NCBI RefSeq assembly: GCF_004801305.1
Contig: NZ_SSOD01000012.1
Location: forward strand, 83,460-147,459
Source of the DNA: Pseudothauera rhizosphaerae
GTDB lineage: Bacteria > Pseudomonadota > Gammaproteobacteria > Burkholderiales > Rhodocyclaceae
Direction: 5' to 3'
Length of the DNA: 64,000 bases
Part shown: in pieces, positions 15,201 to 24,466 of the stretch
How positions within the stretch are numbered: the first letter of the stretch is position 1
Layout of the letters: every line of letters starts with the position of its first letter
Notes under the pieces: model-generated
Database searches by the model: none
What the model saw: only the letters and a program-made list of their open reading frames with translations
Told to the model about the DNA's origin: nothing
Made by a program: the position numbers and the translations under genes

Positions 15201-16279
15201 GGGCAGCAGGCCTCGATGGCCGCGGCGATCTGCTCCGGCGTGGCGGTGTCGCTGACCACCGCACGGCCGATGGCCTTGAGCAGGACCAGGCGCATGCGGC
15301 CGGCTTCGACCTTCTTGTCGTGAGCCATCAGTTCGAGGTAGCGTTCGGCGCCCAGCGCCGGACCGCTGACGGGCAGGCCGGCGCGGCGGAATAGTGCTAC
15401 GGCACGTTCCAGGTCCTTCTCGCCGAGCCAGCCGAGAGCGTGCGACAGACGGGCGGCCATCACCGTACCCGCCGCCACCGCCTCGCCGTGCAGCCACTCA
15501 CCGTAGCCGAGCCCGGTCTCGATGGCATGGCCGAAGGTGTGGCCGAGGTTGAGGAGCGCCCGCTCGCCTTGCTCGGTCTCGTCGGCGGCCACCACCTCCG
15601 CCTTGTTGCGGCACGAACGTTCGATGGCGTAGGCGATGGCTGCAGGGTTGCGTTCCAGCAGGCGCTCAAGATTCCCTTCCAGCCAGACGAAGAAGTCCAG
15701 ATCGCGAATCAGGCCGTATTTGATGACCTCGGCGATGCCGGCCTTCAGTTCCCGATCCGGCAGCGTGTCGAGCGTCGCGGTGTCGGCGATCACCAGCCGC
15801 GGCTGGTAAAAGGCGCCGATCATGTTCTTGCCCAGCGGATGATTGATGGCGGTCTTGCCGCCTACCGAGGAATCCACCTGCGCCAAAAGGGTCGTGGGAA
15901 TCTGCATGAAGGGCATGCCGCGCTGATAGGTGGCGGCAGCGAAGCCGGCCATGTCGCCGACCACCCCGCCGCCGAGGGCGATGAGCATGGTCGAACGCTC
16001 GCAGCGCTCGGCCAGCAGCGTGTCGAAGATCAGGTTGAGCGTCTGCCAGTCCTTATAGGCTTCCCCGTCCGGCAGCACCACCGCCGTGACGCGCACGCCG
16101 TTGGCCTCCAGGCCGCGCTGCACACGTTCCCGGTAGAGCGGTCCGACGCGGTCGTTGGTGACGATGGCCACCCGCGGCGTCTTCAGGCGGGCGAGGATCA
16201 GCGAGGGATCGTCGAGCAGGCCGCGGCCGATATGGATGGGGTAGCTGCGCTCGCCCAGCGCGACATCAAGGGTATGCAT
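15197..16279 (-). CDS. aroB: 3-dehydroquinate synthase
   Basis: Second step of the shikimate pathway, cyclising DAHP to 3-dehydroquinate with NAD and a divalent metal. 360 residues, standard length. Recognisable motifs are the nucleotide-binding segment [38 protein letters not shown], and the metal-binding histidines in [12 protein letters not shown] and [10 protein letters not shown]. Its ATG shares one base with the aroK stop (TGATG), so the two are translationally coupled, and it overlaps dgt at its other end. Confidence 0.98.
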   Translation of the reverse strand: MHTLDVALGERSYPIHIGRGLLDDPSLILARLKTPRVAIVTNDRVGPLYRERVQRGLEANGVRVTAVVLPDGEAYKDWQTLNLIFDTLLAERCERSTMLIALGGGVVGDMAGFAAATYQRGMPFMQIPTTLLAQVDSSVGGKTAINHPLGKNMIGAFYQPRLVIADTATLDTLPDRELKAGIAEVIKYGLIRDLDFFVWLEGNLERLLERNPAAIAYAIERSCRNKAEVVAADETEQGERALLNLGHTFGHAIETGLGYGEWLHGEAVAAGTVMAARLSHALGWLGEKDLERAVALFRRAGLPVSGPALGAERYLELMAHDKKVEAGRMRLVLLKAIGRAVVSDTATPEQIAAAIEACCP

Positions 16280-16803
16280 CAGGCTTTCCTGCAGGTTTCC
16301 AAGGCTTTCTGTATCTGCCTTATGGTACCGCCTGGATTGCCCCGCCCGCCATCGACAACGATGTCGGCGATCTCCCGGTACAGCGGATCGCGCTGCTGAT
16401 GCAGGCTGAAGATGCGCTCGCGCGGATTGGAAACCTGCAGCAGGGGGCGGTTGCGGTCGCGCCGGGTACGCTCCCACAACACCTGGGGCGGGACGTTGAG
16501 GTAGATGACCACGCCCCGTTCGGCCAACATGGCGCGGTTCTCCGCCCTCATGACCGCGCCACCTCCGGTGGCGATGACCAACCCGTCGATGCGAGTGAGT
16601 TCGTCGATCACCTGGGTCTCGCGGCGACGGAAACCTTCCTCGCCTTCGATTTCGAAGATGGTCGGAATCTTCACGCCGGTACGCGCCTCGATTTCATGGT
16701 CGCAATCGACGAAGCGCATACCGCATCGTTTCGCCAGTTCACGCCCGATGGTGGTCTTGCCGGCCCCCATCATTCCTACCAGTATCAATCGTTCCACGAG
16801 CAA
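16279..16803 (-). CDS. aroK: shikimate kinase
   Basis: Phosphorylates shikimate with ATP. About 174 residues. The P-loop [11 protein letters not shown], the shikimate-binding DCDHEIE and the ATGGGAVM loop are all present. The start is uncertain: the frame opens with TTG at 16803 and GTG at 16797, and neither has a visible Shine-Dalgarno sequence; there is no suitable ATG before the P-loop. A terminator-like hairpin lies just upstream, after pilQ. Linkage of pilQ to aroK-aroB is common in beta- and gammaproteobacteria. Confidence 0.95.
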   Translation of the reverse strand: MLVERLILVGMMGAGKTTIGRELAKRCGMRFVDCDHEIEARTGVKIPTIFEIEGEEGFRRRETQVIDELTRIDGLVIATGGGAVMRAENRAMLAERGVVIYLNVPPQVLWERTRRDRNRPLLQVSNPRERIFSLHQQRDPLYREIADIVVDGGRGNPGGTIRQIQKALETCRKA

Positions 16804-16818
16804 AGCGGTAATCGCGGC

Positions 16819-16849
16819 AAAAAAAGAAGCCCCAAGGATATGGAGCTTC
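16819..16849 (-). terminator. rho-independent terminator between pilQ and aroK
   Basis: On the minus strand an 8-bp stem with one G-T pair (16842-16849 with 16826-16833), 8-base loop, then seven T (16819-16825). It starts 31 bases after the pilQ stop and ends 16 bases before the aroK TTG, so it would separate or attenuate aroKB-dgt expression relative to pilMNOPQ. Confidence 0.75.
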
Positions 16850-16879
16850 CGTGTGCATCACAAACTGTTCCGGACGCGT

Positions 16880-19042
16880 TCAGCGAACCGATAGGGCTTC
16901 CGAGATGATGCGTGGGGTGATGAACACCAGCAGTTCGTTGCGACTGGCACCTTTTGAGGTAGTACGGAACAGCGCACCGAGAACGGGAATTTCGCCAAGA
17001 AGCGGAACCCGCGTTACGTTCTCGGTCTCCTCTTCTTCGTAAATACCGCCGATCACCACCGTACCGCCGTTCTCGACCAGCACTTCTGTCTTCACATTCT
17101 TGGTGTCGATGGCAGGCTCCGTAAAGCCCGCCGGGAAGACCGGACGGTCCTTGTTAACTTCCACCTGCAACTGCAGCCTGCCGTCCGGCGTGATCAGCGG
17201 TTTTACCTTGAGCGACAAGACGGCTTTCTTGAACTCGACGCTGGTAGCCCCCGAACTGGTTTCCTTGCGGTACGCAACCTCGGTCCCTTGCTCGATCGTT
17301 GCCTCGACTTGGTTGGCAGTCATCACCCGCGGGCTCGAGATGATCCGGCCGCGCCCATCCGCTTCCAGCGCCTGAAGTTCCATATTCAGGAATCGGGTGA
17401 GGCTGCTGTTGAACAGGGTCAGGTTGAGCGAACCGAACCCGGTGGGCAAGAAACCATTACCACTGGTCGCGGATTCACCCACCCTGTGGACGATGCCGTT
17501 GATTACAGCGTTTGCCCCAGTGTTGACCGCGCCGGTCGTCGGATTGACGGACGCAAACTCAGACTTTCCAAAACCGATGCGGGCGCCGTCGCCGATCTCA
17601 AGCGCTTTGCGGTCGCCATAGCCCAGCCGTACGCCGAGATCGCGCGAAAAGTCCTTGCTGGCCTCGACGATACGCGCTTCGATCAGCACCTGGCGCGGCG
17701 CAATGTCGATCTCGCCGATCAGGCGGCGCAGGTCATCGAGTCGGCTTGCGACGTCGGTGACGAAGAGCTTGTTGCTGCGGTCATCCACCACCACGCTCCC
17801 GCGCTTGGAAAGAACCGTCTGGTCCTTGCTCTTGAGGAAATCAAAGATCTCCTTGGCGCGGTGGTAGTTGATCTGGAAGCTCTCCGTCTGCAGCGGCTCC
17901 AGATCGCCGATCTGGGCCAAGGCTTCAAGCTGGAGCTTCTCGCGCGTCGCCAATTCGTCACCCGGCGCTATCCAGATGACGTTGCCGTTCTTGCGCATGT
18001 CCAGGCCCTTGGCCTGCAGGATGATGTCGAGGGCCTGATCCCAGGGCACGTCCTTCAGGCGCAGGGTGAGGTTGCCGCGCACGGAGTCACTGGTGATGAT
18101 GTTGAAGTCGGTGAAGTCCGCGATCACCTGCAGTACGGCCCGCACATCCACGTTCTGGAAGTTGAGGGACAGCCGCTCGCCGCCGTACTGCCCACGCGGC
18201 GTGCCCTGCACGAGCTTGTTCGGATCTTCGACAACGCGCTTGACCTCGAGCACGAACTGGTTGTCGCTTTGGTAGGCATTGTGCTCCCACAGGCCATGGG
18301 GCGTGACTACCAGACGCACGTTGTCGCCCTGCTGCTGCGTGACCATCGCTGTCACCGGTGTACCGAAGTCGGTCACGTCAGAACGCCGGCGCAGGTGTTC
18401 GGGCAGGGATGCCTGGACGAACTCGACGACGAGGTTGGCGCCCTGTTTACGGATGTCGATCGCGGTATCCGGGTTTGACAATTCGACCACGACACGCCCT
18501 TCACCATCTTTGCCTCGGCGGAAGTTGACGTCGCGAATGCTCTTGTTGGCTGCTGCAGCCTCGCCCGACGACGCGGCAAAGTTGACGATCGGTTGCTCCG
18601 CGGACGAAGTGACGATGGCTTCCTGACCGAGCGGAGTGAGTGTGATGATCAACGCATTGCCGTCGAGCCGCGCTTCGTACGGGGACATCCGGGTCAGGTT
18701 CAGTACTAGTCGGGTACGGTCGCCAGCTTGCACGACGTTCGCACTGCGCAGATCCCCGGCATTGATGTTCTGGCTGCTGCGCCCGAGAGCGTTCGTCGTT
18801 GCCGGCAGATCGAATGCGATACGGGCAGGATTGGCCACGCTGAAGCTCGCCGGCACGGCCGCCAGCGGTGTCTTCAGAGTGAGCTTGATGTATACCGAGC
18901 CGCCCTGTTCGGCGACCTCCAGATTTTCGATACGATTGGGCGCCTGCGCCTGCTGGCCGGCCTCCTGGGCTTGAGCGACGACCCAAGGGGCGGGGGCCAC
19001 GATGAGAGCTGCGAGCAGCAGCGTCGCGATCCGGGTTTTCAT
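16880..19042 (-). CDS. pilQ: type IV pilus secretin
   Basis: Forms the outer-membrane ring through which the type IV pilus passes. 720 residues, starting with a Sec signal peptide (MKTRIATLLLAALIVAPAPWVVAQA). Two AMIN domains (about 40-130 and 170-265) that bind peptidoglycan are followed by secretin N-domains with LSLNFQNVDVRAVLQVIADFT, and a C-terminal secretin core with VPLLGEIPVLGALFR near the end. The ATG at 19042 overlaps the pilP stop by 4 bases (ATGA). It is the last pil gene of the block. Confidence 0.97.
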   Translation of the reverse strand: MKTRIATLLLAALIVAPAPWVVAQAQEAGQQAQAPNRIENLEVAEQGGSVYIKLTLKTPLAAVPASFSVANPARIAFDLPATTNALGRSSQNINAGDLRSANVVQAGDRTRLVLNLTRMSPYEARLDGNALIITLTPLGQEAIVTSSAEQPIVNFAASSGEAAAANKSIRDVNFRRGKDGEGRVVVELSNPDTAIDIRKQGANLVVEFVQASLPEHLRRRSDVTDFGTPVTAMVTQQQGDNVRLVVTPHGLWEHNAYQSDNQFVLEVKRVVEDPNKLVQGTPRGQYGGERLSLNFQNVDVRAVLQVIADFTDFNIITSDSVRGNLTLRLKDVPWDQALDIILQAKGLDMRKNGNVIWIAPGDELATREKLQLEALAQIGDLEPLQTESFQINYHRAKEIFDFLKSKDQTVLSKRGSVVVDDRSNKLFVTDVASRLDDLRRLIGEIDIAPRQVLIEARIVEASKDFSRDLGVRLGYGDRKALEIGDGARIGFGKSEFASVNPTTGAVNTGANAVINGIVHRVGESATSGNGFLPTGFGSLNLTLFNSSLTRFLNMELQALEADGRGRIISSPRVMTANQVEATIEQGTEVAYRKETSSGATSVEFKKAVLSLKVKPLITPDGRLQLQVEVNKDRPVFPAGFTEPAIDTKNVKTEVLVENGGTVVIGGIYEEEETENVTRVPLLGEIPVLGALFRTTSKGASRNELLVFITPRIISEALSVR

Positions 19043-19575
19043 CTTTTGTTCTCCTGCTGCTCTTGCAACAACAACGAACTGCTGCGTTCGGTCCATTCGC
19101 CGTTAACGTCCTCGACGAGCTCGCGCAACTTGACTTCGGTCTCGGTCACGGCAGTCACCAGGCCGAAGTCCTGTCCCATATAATTTCCCACCCGCACCGT
19201 GTGTATCGTGCCGCCGACGCGGATCAGGGCTTCGGTCTGCTTGCCGAGCAATGCACCGACCATGGTCAGCGATTCGAGCGGATAGCTTTCGAGCGGCTCT
19301 TTACGGCGGTCCATGTCGGGCTTGAGACCGCTACCGCTGCTGGCGGCAGTACGCTGTTCGGGCACCAAGCGTTCGGTGCTGAACGGACTCGGCAAAGACT
19401 CGGCATCGTATTCGACGATAGGGAAGGGTTTGATCTCGGGCAGCGGCTTGACGGTACCACGCATGCCCTTGGCCTCCTCAGCCATCCAGGCCTGGATGTT
19501 CTCTTCGTCGCTCGCACAGCCGCCGAGCAGCAGGGCAGCCACCAGAACCGGCACCGCCGAGGGCGAAAGTTTCAT
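19039..19575 (-). CDS. pilP: type IV pilus inner-membrane lipoprotein PilP
   Basis: A 178-residue lipoprotein linking the inner-membrane PilMNO complex to PilQ. Lipobox LGGC at residues 17-20; the C-terminal HR-like domain contains LTMVGALLGKQTEALIRV and VRVGNYMGQDFGLV, typical of PilP. The ATG at 19575 is preceded by AGGTGG at the right distance; an in-frame ATG at 19587 would overlap the pilO stop by 4 bases and is an alternative start. Overlaps pilQ at its 3' end. Confidence 0.95.
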   Translation of the reverse strand: MKLSPSAVPVLVAALLLGGCASDEENIQAWMAEEAKGMRGTVKPLPEIKPFPIVEYDAESLPSPFSTERLVPEQRTAASSGSGLKPDMDRRKEPLESYPLESLTMVGALLGKQTEALIRVGGTIHTVRVGNYMGQDFGLVTAVTETEVKLRELVEDVNGEWTERSSSLLLQEQQENKR

Positions 19576-19583
19576 GGGCCACC

Positions 19584-20261
19584 TCATTTCCGGCCTCCGG
19601 GCTTCTTCTGCGCCGCCTGACGCTTCCTTGCGAGCTCCTGCTCATCAAGGTAGCGATAGGTCACGGCACTTGCCTCGAGCTTCAACTTGCCGTCCTTAGT
19701 CCCATCGATGGCAATGTTGTTGAGCGTAACGATGCGCGACATCTTCGCCACATCCCCGGCAAAGGCGCCCAGATCGTGGTAACCACCGATGACCCGGATA
19801 GCGATGGGCATCTCGGCGTAAAAATCCTTGATGACGTCAGCCCCAGGCTTGAAGAGTTCGAACTGCAGCCCACGCCCCAAACCGGCCTGGTTGATCTCGG
19901 CAAGCAGCGAATCCATTTCGGCACGGTTCGGCAACTGGCTCAGCAGGGCACCAAACTGGCGATCGATCTCCTCGAGTTGCCGCTTGTGCTCATCGAGGTT
20001 CACCGCCTGCCGCTTCTTCGACACCCACTGTTCGCGCAGCGTCACCTCCTCTGCCTCGCGCTGGGTCAGCGTGTCGATCTGCTCGCGCCAGTCAAACCAC
20101 CACGCCGCGGCTACGGTCGCGACGAACAGGCCGATGAACACCGCGATCTTGGGCGCGGTGGGCCATATTCCCGGATCGTTGGGATCCAGCCCCTTGAAAT
20201 CCCTCGCCAGGCGTTCGAAATCGATGCCCTTCACCTTGTCGCGGGCTTGATTGAGTTTCAT
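19584..20261 (-). CDS. pilO: type IV pilus inner-membrane protein PilO
   Basis: 225 residues: a cytoplasmic N-terminus with the PilO-like LNDPGIWPTAPK segment (GLDPNDPGIWP), one transmembrane helix (about 43-62), a coiled-coil stretch rich in Glu/Gln, and a periplasmic ferredoxin-like domain ending YRYLD. It pairs with PilN as part of the alignment complex. Its ATG overlaps the pilN stop by 4 bases. Confidence 0.95.
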   Translation of the reverse strand: MKLNQARDKVKGIDFERLARDFKGLDPNDPGIWPTAPKIAVFIGLFVATVAAAWWFDWREQIDTLTQREAEEVTLREQWVSKKRQAVNLDEHKRQLEEIDRQFGALLSQLPNRAEMDSLLAEINQAGLGRGLQFELFKPGADVIKDFYAEMPIAIRVIGGYHDLGAFAGDVAKMSRIVTLNNIAIDGTKDGKLKLEASAVTYRYLDEQELARKRQAAQKKPGGRK

Positions 20262-20839
20262 CGCCGCGCCCCCTTGTCACTGGCCTTTTCTTCCGTCTTC
20301 GGCTGTTCGATGGCGACGTTGAGGGTGAATTCGCCAACACGGCGGCCGTCGACGGTGGCTGCCTTGATTTCCACCAGTTGCGGCTGGGTGAGATACTCGG
20401 AATCGTCAAGCGCACGCATCAGATGGGACACCCGCGCATTCGACTGGGCGTAGCCGACCAGGGTGACACGCTTGCCGGACTGTTTGATCGACCTCAGGTA
20501 GATGCCTTCGGGCATGCGCTTGGTCGTCTCGTTGAGCAGATGGACCGTCTCGGCCCGGTTGCTCTGCAGCGCCTCGATGACCTGCTTGCGTGCGAGCAGG
20601 GCATCGATCTGTTCGCGCAGACGCTTGATCTCGGCGATTTCCTCGTCGAGTTTCTTGATCTCCGCCTTGAAAAAGTTGTTCTTGCGTTCCTGGCGCTCCA
20701 CATAGCCGGCGATCACGGTATGCACCAGCAACGCGATCACCAGACCCAGGGCGATCATCAGGACCGACACAACGTAGAACTGCTGGCGGCGCTCGCGCCG
20801 CTTGATCTCGCGGTGTGGCAGCAGATTGATCCGGATCAT
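20258..20839 (-). CDS. pilN: type IV pilus inner-membrane protein PilN
   Basis: 193 residues. The N-terminal IRINLLPHREIKRRERR is the conserved PilN motif that binds the cytoplasmic PilM groove. It is followed by a transmembrane helix (about 22-45), a heptad-rich coiled coil, and a periplasmic domain with LVGYAQSNARVSHLMRAL. The ATG at 20839 overlaps the pilM stop by 4 bases. Confidence 0.96.
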   Translation of the reverse strand: MIRINLLPHREIKRRERRQQFYVVSVLMIALGLVIALLVHTVIAGYVERQERKNNFFKAEIKKLDEEIAEIKRLREQIDALLARKQVIEALQSNRAETVHLLNETTKRMPEGIYLRSIKQSGKRVTLVGYAQSNARVSHLMRALDDSEYLTQPQLVEIKAATVDGRRVGEFTLNVAIEQPKTEEKASDKGARR

Positions 20840-21912
20840 GTGTCAAACCTCCGCATGGCCAGGCCGCATGCCACGATCATCGCCGGCGCGTCGGCCAGCA
20901 GGGCTTTGGGACGAACCTGGGACGAAAGCGTCATGCCTTCGAACGGATTGGCGACGACGGTGGGAATCTGGGTCCGCCCGCCGACCATCTCCGCCAGCCC
21001 CGGCAACACCGCACAACCGCCGGCCAGCACGATGTGGTCGACCTGGTTGTACTGCGTGGAGGTGAAGAAGAACTGCAGGGCGCGCGAGACTTCGAGGGCC
21101 AGGCTGTCCATGAACGGGCGCAGCAGATCACGCTCGTAATCCTGCGGCAGACCGCCACTGCGCTTGGCCGTTTCGGCTTCCTCGACGCTCATGCCGTACT
21201 GGCGGGCGATGTCCTGGGTGAGCTGGTTGCCGCCGAAGGACTGTTCGCGACTGTAGATCTGCTGGCCGTTGCGCAGCACCGTCACCGTGGTGACGCTGGC
21301 GCCGATGTTGATCAGCGCGATGATCTTGTCGCGCCCCTCGTCGGGCAGGCGCCGGCTGATCAATTCGAAGGCCGACTGCGCAGCGAGCGAATCGACATCC
21401 ATGATGACGGCCTTGAGTCCCGCGGCCTCGACGGCGGCTACGCGGTCCTCGACCTTCTCCTTGCGCGAGGCGGCGATCAGGACCTCCACCTCGTCCGGAT
21501 TGTCGTGCAGCGGGCCGATCACCTGAAAGTCGAGGTTGACTTCGTCGAGCGCGAACGGAATGTACTGGTTCGCCTCGGACTCGACCTGGACTTCCATTTC
21601 CTGCTCGCGCAACCCGGCCGGCAGGATGATCTTCTTGGTAATGACCGCCGCGGCGGGCAGGGCAGCCGCTGCATTCTTCAGTCCCGAGCCCATGCGCCGC
21701 AACGCGCGCCGGATCGACTCGCTGACCGCATCGAGGTTGGCGATGTTGCCATCGACAACCGCATCCCGGGGCATCGGCTCGATCGCATAGCGCTCGACCC
21801 GAAGCCCATCCTTTTCGGAGCCCGACAGCTCGACCAGCTTGACCGATGAAGATGAGATATCCAAACCGACCAACTGGCGTGCTTTTGGACTGAACATCGC
21901 GAAGTCGATCAC
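20836..21912 (-). CDS. pilM: type IV pilus cytoplasmic actin-like protein PilM
   Basis: 358 residues from the GTG at 21912. An actin/FtsA-like ATPase fold: VGLDISSSSVKLVEL is the first phosphate-binding loop, IALINIGASVTTVTVL the second, and VDHIVLAGGCAVLPGL the third. It binds nucleotide and the PilN tail under the inner membrane. The GTG is preferred to the ATG at 21897 because AAGGG lies 8 bases before it and nothing similar precedes the ATG. First gene of pilMNOPQ, divergent from mrcA. Confidence 0.95.
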   Translation of the reverse strand: MIDFAMFSPKARQLVGLDISSSSVKLVELSGSEKDGLRVERYAIEPMPRDAVVDGNIANLDAVSESIRRALRRMGSGLKNAAAALPAAAVITKKIILPAGLREQEMEVQVESEANQYIPFALDEVNLDFQVIGPLHDNPDEVEVLIAASRKEKVEDRVAAVEAAGLKAVIMDVDSLAAQSAFELISRRLPDEGRDKIIALINIGASVTTVTVLRNGQQIYSREQSFGGNQLTQDIARQYGMSVEEAETAKRSGGLPQDYERDLLRPFMDSLALEVSRALQFFFTSTQYNQVDHIVLAGGCAVLPGLAEMVGGRTQIPTVVANPFEGMTLSSQVRPKALLADAPAMIVACGLAMRRFDT

Positions 21913-21942
21913 AACGAAAGCCCTTAAATTTCTTGACGTTAT

Positions 21943-21961
21943 GCTTATTTCCTGAATAAGC
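21943..21961. repeat. inverted repeat in the pilM leader
   Basis: Perfect 7-bp arms GCTTATT (21943-21949) and AATAAGC (21955-21961) around 5 bases, 31 bases upstream of the pilM GTG and downstream of the predicted pil promoter. It could be a regulator site or an mRNA hairpin; no particular regulator is implied. Confidence 0.5.
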
Positions 21962-21968
21962 GTCTGAA

Positions 21969-21997
21969 ATCCTAACAACAACCTCACAAAGTGTAAA
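21969..21997 (-). promoter_or_regulatory. predicted sigma70 promoter for pilMNOPQ
   Basis: Minus strand TTTACA (21992-21997, five of six matches), 17-base spacer, TAGGAT (21969-21974, four of six). It would give a leader of about 50 bases containing the inverted repeat at 21943-21961. Confidence 0.45.
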
Positions 21998-22021
21998 GCA
22001 ACATCCCTTGACAAACCGGAG

Positions 22022-22050
22022 TGGAGACCCAAGGTGGGCGCTCGTATAAT
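22022..22050 (+). promoter_or_regulatory. predicted promoter for mrcA
   Basis: A perfect TATAAT (22045-22050) lies 30 bases before the mrcA ATG. With a 17-base spacer the -35 would be TGGAGA (22022-22027), four of six matches. A perfect TTGACA at 22008-22013 is 31 bases away and cannot pair with this -10. Confidence 0.45.
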
Positions 22051-22080
22051 CGCGGCCTCCAACTTCCGGACGAACCGTCA

Positions 22081-24462
22081 ATGCGCTGGGTCCTCTACCC
22101 GCTGGCCTTCATCGTCGTACTGATCGTCATCGGCCTCGCCACGCTGGTCGCGGCGGCGACGCTGGCCTGGCCCAACCTGCCCTCGCTGGAAACCCTGACT
22201 GATTATCGCCCTCGCATTCCGCTGCGAGTATACACGGCGGATGGCTACCTGCTCGGCGAGTTCGGCGAGGAGCGCCGCTCCGTGGTACGTATCGGCGACG
22301 TCCCTCCAGTACTCAAGCAGGCCATCCTCGCAGCCGAGGACGAGCGCTTCTACGAGCACCCCGGCATCGATCCCATCGGCATCGCACGGGCCGCGCTGGC
22401 CAACCTCTCCAGCGGCGGCCGCGGCCAGGGCGCGTCCACCATCACCATGCAGGTGGCGCGAAACTTCTTCCTCACCCGCGAAAAGACCTACAACCGCAAG
22501 CTCTATGAAATCCTGCTCGCCCTCAAGATCGAGCAGAACCTGAGCAAGGATCAGATCCTCGAGCTCTACCTCAACCAGATCTACCTCGGCCAGCGCGCCT
22601 ACGGTTTCTCGATGGCCGCGCGGACGTACTTCGGCAAGCCGCTGGAACAGATCACGCTCGCCGACGCGGCCGTGCTGGCCGGCCTGCCGAAGGCGCCATC
22701 GGCCTACAACCCCATCGTCAATCCGGGGCGCGCAGCGGCGCGCAAGCAGTATGTGCTGCGCCGCATGCTGGAAGCCGGCTTCATCGACGAGACGGCCTAT
22801 CGCGCCGCGGTTGACGCCCCCGTCCTGACCGCCTCGCCGCAACGGGACGACGTGGTGGCGAAGGGCGATTACGTGGCCGAGATGGCCCGCCAGATCGCCG
22901 TCGAACAGTTCGGCGAGGAAGCCTACCAGTTGGGCATCCGCATCATCACCACGGTGACGCGCGCCGACCAGCTCGCCGCGCGGCGCGCGCTGCAGGACGG
23001 CGTGCTTGCCTACGACAGGCGGCACGGCTACCGCGGCCCCGAGGGCTTCGTCGATCTCACCGGCGTCGATCCCACCAAGACCGAGCACCTCGACGACCTG
23101 CTCGCCGACACGGATGACGTGGGCGACCTGCTCGCGGCCCTGGTGCTCCACGCCTCGCCGAAAGAGGTGAAGGTCTATAGGCGCGGCGAGACGCTGACCA
23201 TCAAGGGCAGCGGCCTGCGCTTCGCCGCACCCATGCTGGCGGCCAACGCCCCGCAGGCGCGGCGCATCCGCCCGGGAGCCATCGTGCGCATCCGCCAGAC
23301 CGGCGAACGCGAGTGGGAGATTCTCCAGGTGCCCGAAGTCCAGGCCGCGCTGGTGTCGATCGACGCGCACACCGGCGCGGTGCGCGCGCTGGTGGGCGGC
23401 TTCGACTTCGACCGCAACAAGTTCAACCACGTCACCCAGGCCCTGCGCCAGCCCGGTTCCAGCTTCAAACCCTTCATCTACTCGGCCGCGCTGGAGCGCG
23501 GCTACGCGCCGAGCAGCCTGGTGGAGGACGAACCGCTGCACTTCCCGGCCGGCATCACCGGTTCACAGGAATGGACGCCGCGCAATTACGACGGCAAGTT
23601 CGACGGCCTGATGACCCTGCGCGACGCGCTGGCACGCTCCAAGAACATGGTGTCGATCCGCCTGCTGCAGTCCATCACGCCCCAGTACGCGCAGGACTAC
23701 GTCACCCGCTTCGGCTTCGACGCCGAACGCCATCCGCCCTTCCTGACCATGGCCCTCGGCGCGGGCAGCGCCACGCCGTGGCAGATGGCCTCCGCCTACG
23801 CCGTGTTCGCCAACGGCGGCTACCGCGTGGAGCCCTACGTGGTCTCCCAGATCATCGACGGCGAAGGCAAGGTCGTCGCCCAGGTGGACCCGCCGGTGGC
23901 CGGCCAGAGCGCGCCGCGCGTGATCGATCCGCGCAACGCCTGGCTGGTCGATTCCATGCTGCAGGACGTGGTGCAGCGGGGCACCGCCACGCGCGCGCGC
24001 ACGCTCAAGCGCAACGATGTCGCCGGCAAGACCGGCACCACCAACGAGTACGTGGATGCCTGGTTCTGCGGCTACAACCCGGACCTGGTCGCGGTGGCCT
24101 GGGTGGGCCACGGCAAGGCGCGCAACCTCGGGCGCGGAGAGACGGGCGCCTCCGCGGCCCTGCCGATCTGGGTCGATTACATGCGCACGGCCCTCAAGGA
24201 CCTCCCGGAAGAGCCGCGCGTGCGCCCCGACGGCCTGCTGGAAATCCACCTGGCCGACAGCACGCGCGCCGAGTTCATCTACCGCGAGAACATGCCGCCC
24301 GAGCCGCCGCCGGAGTACTCGTCGCTGCCGGTTTTCGACTTCGCGCCGGCCACCGAGGCGCCCGACGAGGCCTTGCCGCCCGTACCGCCGGCTCCGCTGC
24401 CGAGCGCCCCGCCCGCCCCGGCGCCGGTGATCGAGCGCTCCTTCGGCGCGGGCAATTCCTGA
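22081..24462 (+). CDS. mrcA: penicillin-binding protein 1A
   Basis: Bifunctional class A PBP, 793 residues. One N-terminal transmembrane helix (about 7-27) anchors it. The GT51 glycosyltransferase domain has EDERFYEHPG (catalytic Glu86) and GASTITMQVARNFF; the transpeptidase domain has the active serine in SSFK (Ser460), SKN (520) and KTGTT (650). The tail is rich in proline and alanine. It polymerises glycan strands and cross-links peptides outside the inner membrane. Divergent from pilM, as in many proteobacteria. The ATG at 22081 gives the normal N-terminus; an in-frame GTG at 22021 is ahead of the predicted promoter and unlikely. Confidence 0.97.
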   Translation: MRWVLYPLAFIVVLIVIGLATLVAAATLAWPNLPSLETLTDYRPRIPLRVYTADGYLLGEFGEERRSVVRIGDVPPVLKQAILAAEDERFYEHPGIDPIGIARAALANLSSGGRGQGASTITMQVARNFFLTREKTYNRKLYEILLALKIEQNLSKDQILELYLNQIYLGQRAYGFSMAARTYFGKPLEQITLADAAVLAGLPKAPSAYNPIVNPGRAAARKQYVLRRMLEAGFIDETAYRAAVDAPVLTASPQRDDVVAKGDYVAEMARQIAVEQFGEEAYQLGIRIITTVTRADQLAARRALQDGVLAYDRRHGYRGPEGFVDLTGVDPTKTEHLDDLLADTDDVGDLLAALVLHASPKEVKVYRRGETLTIKGSGLRFAAPMLAANAPQARRIRPGAIVRIRQTGEREWEILQVPEVQAALVSIDAHTGAVRALVGGFDFDRNKFNHVTQALRQPGSSFKPFIYSAALERGYAPSSLVEDEPLHFPAGITGSQEWTPRNYDGKFDGLMTLRDALARSKNMVSIRLLQSITPQYAQDYVTRFGFDAERHPPFLTMALGAGSATPWQMASAYAVFANGGYRVEPYVVSQIIDGEGKVVAQVDPPVAGQSAPRVIDPRNAWLVDSMLQDVVQRGTATRARTLKRNDVAGKTGTTNEYVDAWFCGYNPDLVAVAWVGHGKARNLGRGETGASAALPIWVDYMRTALKDLPEEPRVRPDGLLEIHLADSTRAEFIYRENMPPEPPPEYSSLPVFDFAPATEAPDEALPPVPPAPLPSAPPAPAPVIERSFGAGNS

Positions 24463-24466
24463 ACTC

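Noticed and set aside
16880..22000. The pil region as horizontally acquired because it looks less GC-rich than its flanks
   Set aside because: The impression was by eye only, the genes run straight into aroKB-dgt in the standard betaproteobacterial order, and there is no mobile element; a GC-skew and codon-usage calculation would be needed.
22008..22050. Perfect TTGACA with perfect TATAAT in front of mrcA
   Set aside because: The two boxes are 31 bases apart, far beyond the 15-19 bases a sigma70 promoter needs; only the TATAAT was kept.
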